Part shown: one piece after another, positions 1 through 8,257 of the stretch | Layout of the letters: each line of letters opens with the position of its first letter | Position numbering within the stretch: the first letter of the stretch is position 1 | Translations under genes and position numbers: made by a program | NCBI GenBank assembly: GCA_016704435.1 | Contig: JADJAB010000018.1 | Location: 33,941-97,940 of the forward strand | Length of the DNA stretch: 64,000 nt | Reading direction: 5' to 3' | From: Rhodobacter sp. | GTDB lineage: Bacteria; Pseudomonadota; Alphaproteobacteria; Rhodobacterales; Rhodobacteraceae | The notes under the pieces: model-generated | The model's database searches: none | Told to the model about the DNA's origin: nothing | Seen by the model: the letters and a program-made list of their open reading frames with translations, nothing else

Positions 1-673
1 AGCAAAGGATGTCGGGCTCGGCGCTCAGCAGCGCATCGACCATGGCATCAGGATCCTCCGGCGCGCCGGTATAGAGTAGCTCCTTCACGACGGTCATCCC
101 CGCCGCCGCAAATGCAGCCCGATAGGTGGCAAGCGAGGGCAGCCCCAGCGCGTCGCGTTGCGCGCACAGCGCCACGCGACGCAGTTCGGGCCGGTTCTCG
201 GACAACCAGTCGACGCCCGTCACGACATAGATCGGATGCACCTCGCAGGGTGCGATAAGGTAGGGGGTGTCCGGCGACAGGTCACTTGGCAGCAGAGTGG
301 TCGCCAGGATCCGCGACCGGGTCAGGAAATCGCTGATCGCCGGAACGGGATCACCGCCCAGCATGAGAATCATCTTGACCCCCTGCTCCAGCACCAGGTG
401 CTTGGCACCCAGCAAAGCGCAGGCTGGGTCATACTGGTCGTCATAGGCGACAATCTCGACCCGACGGCGTTGGTCGCCGATCCGCAGGCCACCCTCGGCA
501 TTAAGCCGATCGGCCCAGATCCGGCACCCCTCAAAACCCGGACGCCCCCAGGCCGAAGCGGCACCCGTCAGCGGCGCCAGCACGCCGACCTTGACCGCCT
601 CGCGCGCGCGCATGGCATACTTGGGAAGGCTCGCGGAAACCGCGAGATCGGCGCCAAAGGAATAGATGCTCAT
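1..673 (-). CDS. ABC transporter substrate-binding protein, type I periplasmic fold (3' part outside window)
   Basis: About 224 N-terminal residues are visible; the C-terminal part lies beyond the window edge. From residue 27 the protein reads VKVGVLAPLTGAASAWG, the usual first strand of Leu/Ile/Val- or urea/amide-binding proteins, followed by a sugar-fold-like N lobe (GGLRIGDQRRRVEIVAYDDQ, then a LVLEQGVKMI helix). The start at 673 has an AGGAT ribosome site a few bases upstream. No convincing signal peptide is visible in the first 26 residues, which is odd for a periplasmic protein, so export or the exact start is uncertain. Substrate cannot be told. A decayed insertion sequence lies upstream. 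Confidence 0.8.
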   Translation of the reverse strand, partial: MSIYSFGADLAVSASLPKYAMRAREAVKVGVLAPLTGAASAWGRPGFEGCRIWADRLNAEGGLRIGDQRRRVEIVAYDDQYDPACALLGAKHLVLEQGVKMILMLGGDPVPAISDFLTRSRILATTLLPSDLSPDTPYLIAPCEVHPIYVVTGVDWLSENRPELRRVALCAQRDALGLPSLATYRAAFAAAGMTVVKELLYTGAPEDPDAMVDALLSAEPDILC

Positions 674-1300
674 GATATCCTCGTGGTATCGATGGCGCGG
701 GGTGTGGTTGTGGCAGGCTCGGCCATCAACATCGTTCGGTTGCCGGCTTCGGAATAGGGGACGGTCGCAGGTGCGCATGAACGCCTGCCGGCGTCGTGTC
801 AACTGGCAGTTTGGACGGGACTATTGCAGGCTCTGTCGCAAACTTTGCTTCTTGACGCGGCGTTGTTGCAGAACTGCCGCGTCAAGCGTGACTTCGCCTT
901 TCCCTTTGGGTTTAGCTCACGCGCAGGATCTCGGCGGTGCCGAGTGCCTCGATCCGACTTCATACGTGATATCCGGTCCAGCGTTTCCGGAATGCCCGGC
1001 CATGGTGCCTTGTGGCCCGTAGCGTTTCGTTCCTGGCCGTTGCCGCCGGGCAATCTTCTTTCCAGGGCCGGCCGTTCTTGCGGATGGGGATGATTGCGGT
1101 GGCCCGGTGGTCGATGATGGCCGTGTGGCAGCGACGGGTGTCATAGGCGCCATCAGCGGTCACCGTGCCGATCACTTCGCCCTCCGGGATCTGATCCAGC
1201 AGTTCCGGCAAGACCGGGCTGTCACCGTCGCTGCTGGAGGTGAATTCCACCGCCCGGATGTCCGACGTGGCCGTGTCCATGGCCAGATGCACCTTGCGCC

Positions 1301-1334
1301 CCCTCTCACGGTTTGCTGGCAAACCACGAGAGGG
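1301..1334 (-). repeat. Hairpin element copy A inside transposase (34 bp, variant)
   Basis: CCCTCTC at one end and GAGAGGG at the other enclose GGTTTGC-TG-GCAAACC, making one long interrupted palindrome. On the minus strand its 3' half (GCAAACC-GT-GAGAGGG) is the same as in copy C. It lacks the CGTTGCC/GGCAACG hairpin of the other copies. It replaces, rather than simply splits, about 40 bp of transposase between KFLG and KVHLAMD. Confidence 0.8.
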
Positions 1335-1641
1335 CGCCACCGCCGAGGAACTTGATCCCGGTGCTGTCCACCAGCAGATTGAGAGGGCCGTTGGCGCGCC
1401 TGCAAGGGATCTGGACGGCCGGTGTTTTCTGCCGCCGACACAAGGTCGAATAGTCCGGCACCGTCCAATCGAGGTTCGCCAAACCCGGCATGCTGGCCAC
1501 CATGCCTGTCGTCTGCCTGAGCGGCAGTTTGAACAGGACCTTGATCGTCAGGCAAAACCGGATCGCGGCATCGGAAAACACCGCAGGGCGGCCAGGGCTC
1601 CCGTCATGCGGCGCAAGCCAGGTCATGTCATTGTCCAGCCA

Positions 1642-1678
1642 CCCTCTCACGCATGCAGGCATGCGTTGCCGGGCAACG
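1642..1678 (-). repeat. Hairpin element copy B inside transposase (37 bp)
   Basis: Read on the minus strand it starts CGTTGCC-C-GGCAAC, continues with stem GCATGC-CT-GCATGC and ends GTGAGAGGG. Removing exactly 37 bp joins GATC to TGGCTGGAC and restores the transposase reading LLIWLDNDMTWL, so the boundaries are precise and there is no target duplication. The insert shifts the reading frame by one. Confidence 0.85.
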
Positions 1679-1944
1679 GATCAACAGCGACCCGCGCTTC
1701 CCTGGCGCCACGTTGTAGCCGGACCAGTTCGTCGTGCGGAAGCGGGTAGGTGATGGCTTGCTCATCCACCCCGTCTAACCGCATGGATTCACCATGTGAA
1801 TCCTTGGCAGTCAGAGTTCTGCAACAACGCCCAACAAACCCAAGAACTCTCGTCATGACCGAGGGACGAATGGGGGGCAGGGCACACTGGATCTACAAGA
1901 TGAACCCCGTCACCCGTTCTTGCGCCAGAGCCCCGCCAAACCAA

Positions 1945-1976
1945 GGGACTTGCGCCGGCAGGCGCGCAATTGCTTC
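1945..1976 (-). terminator. Terminator-like T repeat downstream of dnaB
   Basis: On the minus strand, 28 bases after the dnaB stop, GAAGCAATTGCGCGCC is followed by a short loop and GGCGCAAGTCCC, which folds into a GC stem. Nearly the same sequence follows the lrp gene (30371-30399) and the P450 gene (30575-30607), so it is a dispersed 3'-end repeat. There is no long T tract. Confidence 0.55.
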
Positions 1977-2003
1977 ACCGCACAAACCCGGCGCGCCGCC
2001 CGA

Positions 2004-3518
2004 TCAGAACCCCACGTCCGGCCCACCGTCGCCCTGCCAGGCCCGCGCAAGGTTGCCGAAGCGGGTAAAGCGGCCCTCGAACGACAGTTCCACCGTGCCG
2101 ATCGGCCCGTGGCGCTGCTTGCCGATGATCACCTCGGCCTTGCCGTGGCATTGCTCCATCATCTGCTGCCAGGCAGCCATCTTGTCCATCTCGTGATCCG
2201 CCGGCTTTTCCCGTTCGCGGTAGTATTCCTCGCGGAACACGAACATCACCACATCGGCATCCTGCTCGATCGACCCGGATTCGCGCAGGTCGCTCAGCTG
2301 CGGCCGCTTGTCCTCGCGGCTTTCCACGGCGCGGCTCAGCTGACTCAGCGCGATCACCGGGATGTTCAACTCCTTGGCGATCGCCTTCAGCCCCTGGGTG
2401 ATCTCGCTGACTTCCTGCACCCGGTTGGCTTCCGACGATTTGGCGGTGCCCTTCAGCAACTGCAGGTAGTCGATCACCAGCACATCCAGCCCATGGGTCC
2501 GCTTCAGCCGCCGCGCCCGTGCTGCGACCTGGCTGATCGGCAGCGCCGGCGTGTCGTCGATGTAGAGCGGGCAGGTCTCCAGCTGCTTGGCGGCATCGAC
2601 GAAACGGCGGAATTCGCCTTCGGTCATATCGCCGCGACGAATTTGTTCCGATGGCACTTCGGAGGCCTCGGACAGCACGCGGGCCGCCAGCTGCTCGGCA
2701 CTCATCTCCAGAGAGAAGAATCCCACGCAGCCGCCTTCGACTGCGCCTTCGCTGCCGTCGGGCTTGCGGCCGCGGCGGTAGGCCTTGGCGATGTTGAAGG
2801 CAATGTTGGTCGCCAGCGAGGTCTTTCCCATCGACGGCCGCCCGGCCAGGATCAGTAGGTCGCTTTCGTGCAACCCGCCCAGCTTCTTGTCCAGGTCGGC
2901 CAGCCCGGTCGCGATGCCCGCCAGCCCGCCGCCGCGCTGATAGGCCGCGTTTGCCACATTAACCGCGTCCGTCACTGCCTTGAGAAAGCTCTGAAATCCG
3001 CGCTCGGCAACGCCCTGCTCGCCCAAGCGGTAGAGCCGCTGCTCGGCTTCGGTGATCTGTTCGCGCGGCTCGGATTCCATGTCCACCTTGGCGGCGCGAT
3101 CGGAAATGTCGCGCCCCAGCTGGATCAGTTCGCGCCGCACCGCGAGATCGTAGATCATCTGCGCATAGTCGCGCGCCGCGAAAGAGGAAATCGCCGATCC
3201 GGCAAGCCTCACCAGATAGGCCGGGCCGCCCAGATCCCTGAGCCCGGAGTCGTCCTCCATGAAGGCTTTCAGCGTGACCGGCGAGGCAAGCGCGTTCTTC
3301 TGGATGCGGGCTGAAGCGATCTCGAAGATGCGGGCATGGACAGGATCGAAGAAATGCTCGGATCTCACCAGAGCCGCAATCCGGTCATAGATGTCGTTAT
3401 TGACCAGAATGGCTCCCAGAAGCTGTTGTTCTGCCTCGATATTATTGGGCAGCGCTTCGGCCCCGCCGCCGTCTTGCGTGGCCGGAACCGTTGGCCGCAG
3501 TGTTGCAATCTCACTCAT
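2004..3518 (-). CDS. dnaB: Replicative DNA helicase DnaB
   Basis: This is a 504-residue hexameric replicative helicase that unwinds DNA at the fork. It has an N-terminal DnaB domain (LPNNIEAEQQLLGAILVNN near residues 24-42), a Walker A motif in LILAGRPSMGKTS and the RecA-like core with GFFSLEMSAEQL, VLVIDYLQLL and ALSQLSRAVE. The C-terminal region ends with GPIGTVELSFEGRFTRFGNL. The start at 3518 (MSEIATLRP) is preferred over one six codons upstream because TTGGGGG lies at proper spacing before it. Length is normal. A consensus DnaA box lies about 80 bp upstream (3599-3607), and a T-repeat terminator follows. Confidence 0.97.
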   Translation of the reverse strand: MSEIATLRPTVPATQDGGGAEALPNNIEAEQQLLGAILVNNDIYDRIAALVRSEHFFDPVHARIFEIASARIQKNALASPVTLKAFMEDDSGLRDLGGPAYLVRLAGSAISSFAARDYAQMIYDLAVRRELIQLGRDISDRAAKVDMESEPREQITEAEQRLYRLGEQGVAERGFQSFLKAVTDAVNVANAAYQRGGGLAGIATGLADLDKKLGGLHESDLLILAGRPSMGKTSLATNIAFNIAKAYRRGRKPDGSEGAVEGGCVGFFSLEMSAEQLAARVLSEASEVPSEQIRRGDMTEGEFRRFVDAAKQLETCPLYIDDTPALPISQVAARARRLKRTHGLDVLVIDYLQLLKGTAKSSEANRVQEVSEITQGLKAIAKELNIPVIALSQLSRAVESREDKRPQLSDLRESGSIEQDADVVMFVFREEYYREREKPADHEMDKMAAWQQMMEQCHGKAEVIIGKQRHGPIGTVELSFEGRFTRFGNLARAWQGDGGPDVGF

Positions 3519-3598
3519 CTGATACCCCCAAGGCACACTCCCGAGAACCCCGGTTCCCTATGGCAAAGCCGGGTGCGGGCTGGCAAGTCTGATAGGTC

Positions 3599-3727
3599 TG
3601 TGGATAAGGCCTGTATGGCGCCAAGGATAACCGAAAGCCGCGCAAGACGCTACAATGCAATGTGGCGATGGCCGGGCGAGCAGCTAGATGTAGGTCGGTT
3701 CAGAGCCGCGAATCGCAGTTATCCATG
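3599..3727. promoter_or_regulatory. DnaA-box-containing intergenic region upstream of dnaB
   Basis: TGTGGATAA at 3599-3607 is a perfect complement of the TTATCCACA DnaA box. TTATCCATG at 3719-3727 matches eight of nine positions, and GTCCACAGG follows. The region separates the 3' end of pyrE from the dnaB start, so it could allow DnaA to influence dnaB. Function is inferred from the motifs only. Confidence 0.4.
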
Positions 3728-3761
3728 GGCAGTCCACAGGATTATTCCCCCTGACGTAGGG

Positions 3762-4441
3762 TCAAGCCTTGGCCCGCGCCGCCTGCCATGCGCGGGGATC
3801 GGTCAGGAACGCCTCCACCTCGGCCAGGGTACGCGCATCAAAGGCGGCACTGGCGCGGGCCTCGGCCAGCACGTCCCACCAGGTGCACAGATGATGCAAT
3901 GCCACGCCATGCGCGGCCAGACGCTCGGTCGTTTCAGGAAGATGCCGTAGGAGAAGATCACCGCGGTGTGGCCGCAGGTGGCGCCAGTCTCGCGGATGGC
4001 ATCGACGAAGCTGAGCTTCGAGCCGCCGTCGGTGGTCAGATCCTCGACCAGCAGCACGCGCTGGCCTTCGGTCATCGCACCTTCGATGCGGGCGTTGCGG
4101 CCGTAGCCTTTCGGCTTCTTGCGCACATAGGTCATCGGCAGGGCCAGCCGTTCGGCCACCAAAGCGGCGAAGGGAATGCCGGCGGTCTCGCCCCCGGCGA
4201 TGTTGTCGAAGGCCTCGAACCCCGCCTCGCGCAGCACGGTGACCGACAGGAAATCCATCAGGACCGAGCGGATGCGCGGATAGCTGATCAGCTTGCGGCA
4301 GTCGATATAGGTCGGGCTGGGCAGGCCGGAGGCCAGGGTGAACGGCGTTTCGGCGTTGAAATGCACCGCCTTGATCTCCAGCAAGGCGCGGGCGGTCAGG
4401 CGACTGATTTCCTCTTTGGGCGGAAAGCTGGCGGCGATCAT
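3762..4441 (-). pseudogene. pyrE: Orotate phosphoribosyltransferase PyrE, single-base frameshift
   Basis: PyrE adds phosphoribose to orotate in UMP synthesis. The first roughly 168 residues match well: IKAVHFNAETPFTLASGLPSPTY, DNIAGGETAGIPFAAL and the PRPP-binding loop RVLLVEDLTTDGGSK. Near 3936 one C is missing after TTCC, so the frame leaves the expected FSYGIFPETTERL and stops at 3803. Restoring one base gives a normal end (LHHLCTWWDVLAEARA) and a 226-residue protein stopping at 3762. AGGAG precedes the ATG at 4441. pyrC is just upstream and shares direction. pyrE loss would require pyrimidine uptake, so a sequencing error is likely. Confidence 0.85.
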
Positions 4442-4458
4442 GAGAGGCTCCTCAGGCG

Positions 4459-4481
4459 CTTCATCTTGGTCCAAATACTCC
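4459..4481 (+). repeat. R box copy 1
   Basis: CTTCATCTTGG-TCC-AAATACTCC, followed by CGCCGGAGG. It lies in the pyrC-pyrE gap, in the pyrE leader, and faces an inverted copy at 4521-4542. Confidence 0.7.
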
Positions 4482-4520
4482 CGCCGGAGGCACGCACGGC
4501 CGGATGCGGACGCTCCGCGG

Positions 4521-4542
4521 GGAGTATTTCTGCCAAGATGAA
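4521..4542 (-). repeat. R box copy 2
   Basis: On the minus strand TTCATCTTGGCAGAAATACTCC begins two bases after the pyrC stop codon. It is inverted relative to copy 1, so the pyrC-pyrE spacer could fold into a long hairpin. Confidence 0.7.
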
Positions 4543-4543
4543 A

Positions 4544-5584
4544 TCAGCTTTCCACATGCCAATGCACGGGAAAGCCGGGGTTGAAGACGGTGACGGGGCC
4601 TGCCTCGGTAAAGATCTTGTCCGGGAAGGCGTGGGGCTGATCGCGTTTCACCAGCCGCAGGCGGGTCTCGTTGACGGGCAGGCGGTAGAAGGCGGGGCCG
4701 TTGAGCGACGCAAAAGCCTCCAGCCGGTCCAGCGCGCCCTCTTGCTCGAAGACATGCGCCAGAAGGGCCATGGTGTTGGTTGCCGTGAAACAGCCCGCGC
4801 AGCCGCAGGCATGCTCCTTCAGCGCATCCACATGCGGCGCCGAATCCGTGCCCAGGAAATAGCAGCCCTTGCCCGAAACCGCCGCACGGCGCAGGGCAAG
4901 GCGGTGCTTTTCGCGCTTGGCCACGGGCAGGCAGTAGTAATGCGGCTTGATGCCGCCGACCAGGATGTGGTTGCGGTTGATGATCAGGTGATGCGTGGTG
5001 ATCGTGGCGCCGAGGTTCGGCCCGCCGGCGGCGGCGTAGTCGGCGCCCTCCCTGGTCGTGATATGCTCCATCACCACGCGCAGCTCGGGCAGCCGGCGGC
5101 GCAACGGATCAAGCACGGTGTCGATGAACACCGCCTCGCGGTCGAAGATGTCGACCTCTGCCGCCGTCACCTCGCCATGGGTGCAAAGCGGCAGGCCGAT
5201 CTCGGCCATCTTTTCCAGCACCGGCATCACGCCGGTCAGATCGCGCACGCCGGATTGCGAATTCGTGGTGGCGCCGGCGGGGTATAGCTTTACCGCCTTG
5301 ACCAGCCCGGAGGCCGCCGCCGCCGCCACATCGGCCGGATCGGTGCCTTCGGTCAGGTAAAGCGTCATCAGCGGCTCGAACGCGGCACCCTCGGGCAGGG
5401 CGGCCAGGATGCGGTCGCGGTAGGCGGCGGCCTGTTCGCCCGTCACCACCGGCGGCACCAGATTGGGCATGATGATCGCGCGGGCGAAATGGCGCGAGGT
5501 TTCCGGCAGGACACCCTTCAGCATCGCGCCGTCGCGCAGATGCAGGTGCCAGTCGTCGGGGCGGCGGAGGGTGATCTCTTGCAT
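4544..5584 (-). CDS. pyrC: Dihydroorotase PyrC
   Basis: This 346-residue zinc enzyme of the class II (E. coli PyrC-type) amidohydrolases closes carbamoyl-aspartate to dihydroorotate in pyrimidine synthesis. Seen in sequence: the metal-binding DDWHLHLRDG near the N-terminus, the carbamylated-Lys region VKAVKLYPAGATTNS, LCTHGEV, VVMEHITT, the substrate loop ATITTHHLI and the C-terminal FLGTDSAPH with the catalytic Asp. Length is typical. It precedes pyrE in the same direction, with two inverted R boxes between, so the two are probably one pyrimidine unit. Confidence 0.96.
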   Translation of the reverse strand: MQEITLRRPDDWHLHLRDGAMLKGVLPETSRHFARAIIMPNLVPPVVTGEQAAAYRDRILAALPEGAAFEPLMTLYLTEGTDPADVAAAAASGLVKAVKLYPAGATTNSQSGVRDLTGVMPVLEKMAEIGLPLCTHGEVTAAEVDIFDREAVFIDTVLDPLRRRLPELRVVMEHITTREGADYAAAGGPNLGATITTHHLIINRNHILVGGIKPHYYCLPVAKREKHRLALRRAAVSGKGCYFLGTDSAPHVDALKEHACGCAGCFTATNTMALLAHVFEQEGALDRLEAFASLNGPAFYRLPVNETRLRLVKRDQPHAFPDKIFTEAGPVTVFNPGFPVHWHVES

Positions 5585-5722
5585 GGCTTCGCCCTAGCGC
5601 ATCCGCAGGCGCGGTGCCAGTGGCCAGTTGGCCTTGCGGTGGCAGCTGGCGAGGGCTGGCATTCCCCCCTTTGCGGGCAGGCCCCGATGCGTCACAAGGA
5701 AGCAATGCCATCGGAGACCGCT

Positions 5723-6133
5723 ATGAACCACACCCTTCTTTCCCCTCTTCTTGCCCTGCTGCTGTCCAGCCTTCCCGCCACCGCGCAAGAGGTTGATTGC
5801 GCCAATGCCATGTCGCAGAGCGACATGAACCTCTGCGCCCATGACGATTGGCAGGCACAGGACGCGGCTCTGAACGATGCCTATGCCAAGGCGGTCCTGA
5901 TGCTGGAGGAATGGGATGCCAACCTGCCGCAGGCCGAGCGTGGCGCGGTTCAGGCGCTGAAAGAGGGCCAGCGCGCCTGGGTCACCTTTCGCGACAAGGC
6001 CTGCGAGGCCGAAGGCTATGCCATGCGTGGCGGCAGCGCCGAGGGGTTTCTTGTCTATGGCTGCATGGCGCGGCTGACCGAAGACCGCGCCCGACAGCTT
6101 TCCTGGATGATCGAGGCCTACGGCAGCTTCTGA
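5723..6133 (+). CDS. DUF1311 / LprI-like secreted protein
   Basis: A 136-residue exported protein. Residues 1-19 form a signal peptide (MNHTLLSPLLALLLSSLPATA) likely cleaved after ATA. The mature part has the DUF1311 pattern: VDCANAMSQSDMNLCA, then AYAKAV, LKEGQRAWVTFRDKACE and a final GCMARLTEDRARQL, with four cysteines likely in disulphides. LprI relatives inhibit lysozyme in mycobacteria, but that role is not established here. GGAG lies seven bases before the ATG. It is transcribed opposite to pyrC and converges with the gene at 6140. Confidence 0.85.
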   Translation: MNHTLLSPLLALLLSSLPATAQEVDCANAMSQSDMNLCAHDDWQAQDAALNDAYAKAVLMLEEWDANLPQAERGAVQALKEGQRAWVTFRDKACEAEGYAMRGGSAEGFLVYGCMARLTEDRARQLSWMIEAYGSF

Positions 6134-6139
6134 CGGCGG

Positions 6140-7057
6140 TCAGCTCTCGGCCCCGGTCAGTTCCGCCAGTCGGGCCGCAAAGCGCGGCGCTTTCATCCGC
6201 CGGGTGACCGAGCGGCAGATCCGCAGTTCCAGATCCGGGCGTTTCTGCGCGGCTGCGGCATTGAGGATGGATTTCAGATAGAAGGCATAGGACCGCCGCG
6301 ACCGCCAGTGCCGGGCAAAGCCCGCAGCGGTCAGCGTGCCGGCCATCGCGTCTTCCAGCACCTTGTCCAGAATGCCCGCACCGGCCAGCGCGCGTTCCGT
6401 CACCTCGCCGGTGCGGCGCGCCTTCAGGGGCGTCACCCAGGGGTTGCGGAACAGCGCGGCGTGCATCGCGTCAACCGGGTTCAGCGGGTCATGCACCAGC
6501 CAGACATGGGCGGCCCCCTCGGTCATGTCGGGCGCATAGCCATAGCGCGAGGTGAAGTCGAAGCGCCGCGCCGCCATGTGGCGCCGGTCCCATCCCGCCA
6601 CTTCGGGGTCAAGCGTCGCGCGCGGCGCCACCGCCAGCACCCGCGCGCCCGGCGCGGCCACGGCATAGGCGCAGGCGGCACAGCCCGCCGCCCCTGCGCC
6701 ATGAAACAGCACCTGGTCGAAATCGTCGAAGAAAGCGTCATCCACCAGCCGGTCGAAATAGCCCCAGACCGCGCGGTCGCGCCACCAGGTCTCGCCCTCG
6801 GCAATCAGCGTCAGCAGCGACCAGCCGCGCGCCTTGCACATGGCATAGGCTGCCGGCAGCTGGTCGTCGCGGGCGCGGATCGTCTCGGCCCGCTCGAAGG
6901 TCACCAGAAGGTTCGGCCGGTCCTCGGCGAAAAACGCCCAGTGGCGGGCGCCGACCCGTTCCAGATACCCGTCATCCTCGGCGATGGCATCCATGGCGGT
7001 CAGCCACTCCTGCCCCTCGGGAAGGGGCGGGGCGGCAAGTGCGGTGGTTTCGGCCAT
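6140..7057 (-). CDS. PAPS-reductase-like protein of a glycosyltransferase cluster (DUF, Rhodobacterales type)
   Basis: A 305-residue soluble protein of a family often labelled phosphoadenosine phosphosulfate reductase in Rhodobacterales, although the real CysH is encoded at 26305-27054 and this one lacks the ECGIH catalytic motif. Visible features are a Trp/Phe-rich N half (ARHWAFFAEDRPNLLVTFE), FHGAGAAGCAACAYAVAAPGARVLAVAP, which resembles a nucleotide-binding strand-loop-helix, and RYGYAPDMTEGAAHVWLVHDP. The ATG at 7057 follows a GAGGGGG site. It sits at the 3' end of a cluster of minus-strand glycosyltransferases. Its true reaction is unknown. Confidence 0.65.
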   Translation of the reverse strand: MAETTALAAPPLPEGQEWLTAMDAIAEDDGYLERVGARHWAFFAEDRPNLLVTFERAETIRARDDQLPAAYAMCKARGWSLLTLIAEGETWWRDRAVWGYFDRLVDDAFFDDFDQVLFHGAGAAGCAACAYAVAAPGARVLAVAPRATLDPEVAGWDRRHMAARRFDFTSRYGYAPDMTEGAAHVWLVHDPLNPVDAMHAALFRNPWVTPLKARRTGEVTERALAGAGILDKVLEDAMAGTLTAAGFARHWRSRRSYAFYLKSILNAAAAQKRPDLELRICRSVTRRMKAPRFAARLAELTGAES

Positions 7058-7222
7058 GACGAAAGGCCCCCTCGGCATGGGTTGCGGAACAGAGGCGGCC
7101 ATTGTCGCGCGATCAAGGCCGCGCGGCAAGGAACGAGGACGCGATTTCCCCTCCCGGCGCGGCAACAGTCTGTTGCGAAAGCTTCACACCTCGCCCTTGC
7201 GCCCGATCATGGCGCCCCGCAC

Positions 7223-8257
7223 TTACGCCCTGTCCGGCTGCCCGGCGCCATGCGCCCAGACCAGCCGGGCCTCCGTGGCGGTCAGCAGCCTGGTCGGCGG
7301 ACACATCAGAAGCCGCCCGAAAAAGGCGCGCCAGGGTTCTTCGGTCATCAGATGCCGGAAGCGGTCCTTGCGCCATTGCACGGCCCGGTCATGCAGCGGC
7401 CCCAGCACCGGATCGGCGCGCAGGCCTTCACGCAAGGTCCGGCTGTCCAGCGCAAGGATCGTCCGGTCCTCGATATCGCAGAAGTTCCGCTCCACCCAAT
7501 AGCCGACATCCGCCACCGAGGCCTCGCGGTTCGCCCGCCCGCGGTCGGCCTTGACCAGAAAGCCCTCGATCGAGCCAAGCGCGTAATGGTTCAGCTGCAC
7601 CATCCCGTAGTGATCCTGCCCGAGGTCCGAGAATATCCGCGTGGTCAGGAACGCCGGGGCCAGATCGACGCCCGAGCCTGAGACCCATCGCTGCCCCGCC
7701 ATCCGGTCGCGGTCGGGCGCGCGCGGGCGGTGAACGCCCAGCTTGCCGTAGCTGCCGTCGTTGCGGAAAAGGGTCTTGAACAGCATCGCCCGCCACGGCC
7801 AGTTCAGCACTGCGGGTGCCGCGCGGGTGAAGGTCGCGGTTACCGGGCGGTCGGCGCATTCGACCACGCCGGCATTGCCGAACAGCCGCCAGGTCAGCGG
7901 AATGGCGGTGGCGCGGGGCAGGGCGGCCAGCAGCGCCTGCACCGTGCGGTCGCCGACATGGACGTTGACGAATTCGTCGACGTCGGCAAACAGCACCCAA
8001 TCGGCCGCCTTGACCAGCGGATGCCGGTCCGCCGCCTTCAGGGCCGCCCATTGCGGGCCTGCCTCATGCGGCCCGTCGTTGCGGACATGGGTCAGCCAGC
8101 CCATTGCCTGCAGCCGGTCCAGCAGCAGGTCGGTGCCATCGGTGCAATCATTGGAAAACACAAGGAAGTCCGTGAACCCGCAAGCCCGGTGATGGGCCAG
8201 CCATTCCAGCACGAACGCGCCCTCGTTCTTCACCGTCATCACTGCCAGAACCCGCAT
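7223..8257 (-). CDS. Glycosyltransferase family 2 protein
   Basis: 344 residues, beginning MRVLAVMTVKNEGAFVLEWL, the start of GT-A family-2 type transferases (Glyco_tranf_2_4 group). FSNDCTDGTDLLLDRLQ follows, and FADVDEFVNVHVGD near residue 90 carries the Asp-x-Asp metal and nucleotide-sugar site. The middle has PLTWRLFGNAGV, and the C-terminal part has LNHYALGSIEGFLVKADRGRAN, shared with the two genes upstream. No signal peptide or membrane segment is seen. Its ATG overlaps the stop of the upstream gene (TGATG), so the two are translationally coupled. Acceptor and sugar are unknown. Confidence 0.88.
   Translation of the reverse strand: MRVLAVMTVKNEGAFVLEWLAHHRACGFTDFLVFSNDCTDGTDLLLDRLQAMGWLTHVRNDGPHEAGPQWAALKAADRHPLVKAADWVLFADVDEFVNVHVGDRTVQALLAALPRATAIPLTWRLFGNAGVVECADRPVTATFTRAAPAVLNWPWRAMLFKTLFRNDGSYGKLGVHRPRAPDRDRMAGQRWVSGSGVDLAPAFLTTRIFSDLGQDHYGMVQLNHYALGSIEGFLVKADRGRANREASVADVGYWVERNFCDIEDRTILALDSRTLREGLRADPVLGPLHDRAVQWRKDRFRHLMTEEPWRAFFGRLLMCPPTRLLTATEARLVWAHGAGQPDRA

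Larger units (their letters stand above)
912..1765 (-). pseudogene. IS5-family transposase, disrupted
   Basis: Recognisable IS5 transposase pieces run in order: MSKPSPTRFRTTNWSGYN at the start (1765), then GRPAVFSDAAIRFCLTIKVL, LLVDSTGIKFLG with the first catalytic Asp, KVHLAMDTATSDIRAVEF, VTADGAYDTRRCH with the second Asp, and IPIRKNGRPWKED. A 37-bp hairpin insert after the GSLLI region shifts the frame. A second palindrome replaces the stretch between KFLG and KVHLAMD. Near the 3' end an Arg codon has become TGA, and about 40 residues around the third catalytic residue are missing before the final ALGTAEILRVS. The protein cannot be functional. Confidence 0.85.
859..1831 (-). mobile_element. 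Decayed IS5-family insertion sequence (973 bp with 17-bp inverted repeats)
   Basis: Perfect 17-bp terminal inverted repeats bound the element: GGCGTTGTTGCAGAACT at 859-875 and its complement at 1815-1831. The interior encodes one IS5-type DDE transposase on the minus strand, now broken. The left end also sits in a larger inverted repeat (851-861 with 876-886, 11 bp). I see no clear target duplication. The transposase is interrupted by two small hairpin elements (1301-1334 and 1642-1678), carries a CGA to TGA stop near its end and has an internal deletion before the C-terminus, so the copy is not autonomous. Confidence 0.85.

Noticed and set aside
830..852. GGCTCTGTCGCAAACTTTG resembling an IS6-family end
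   Set aside because: Only one end is seen and no IS6 transposase is present; it may be a remnant but cannot be supported.
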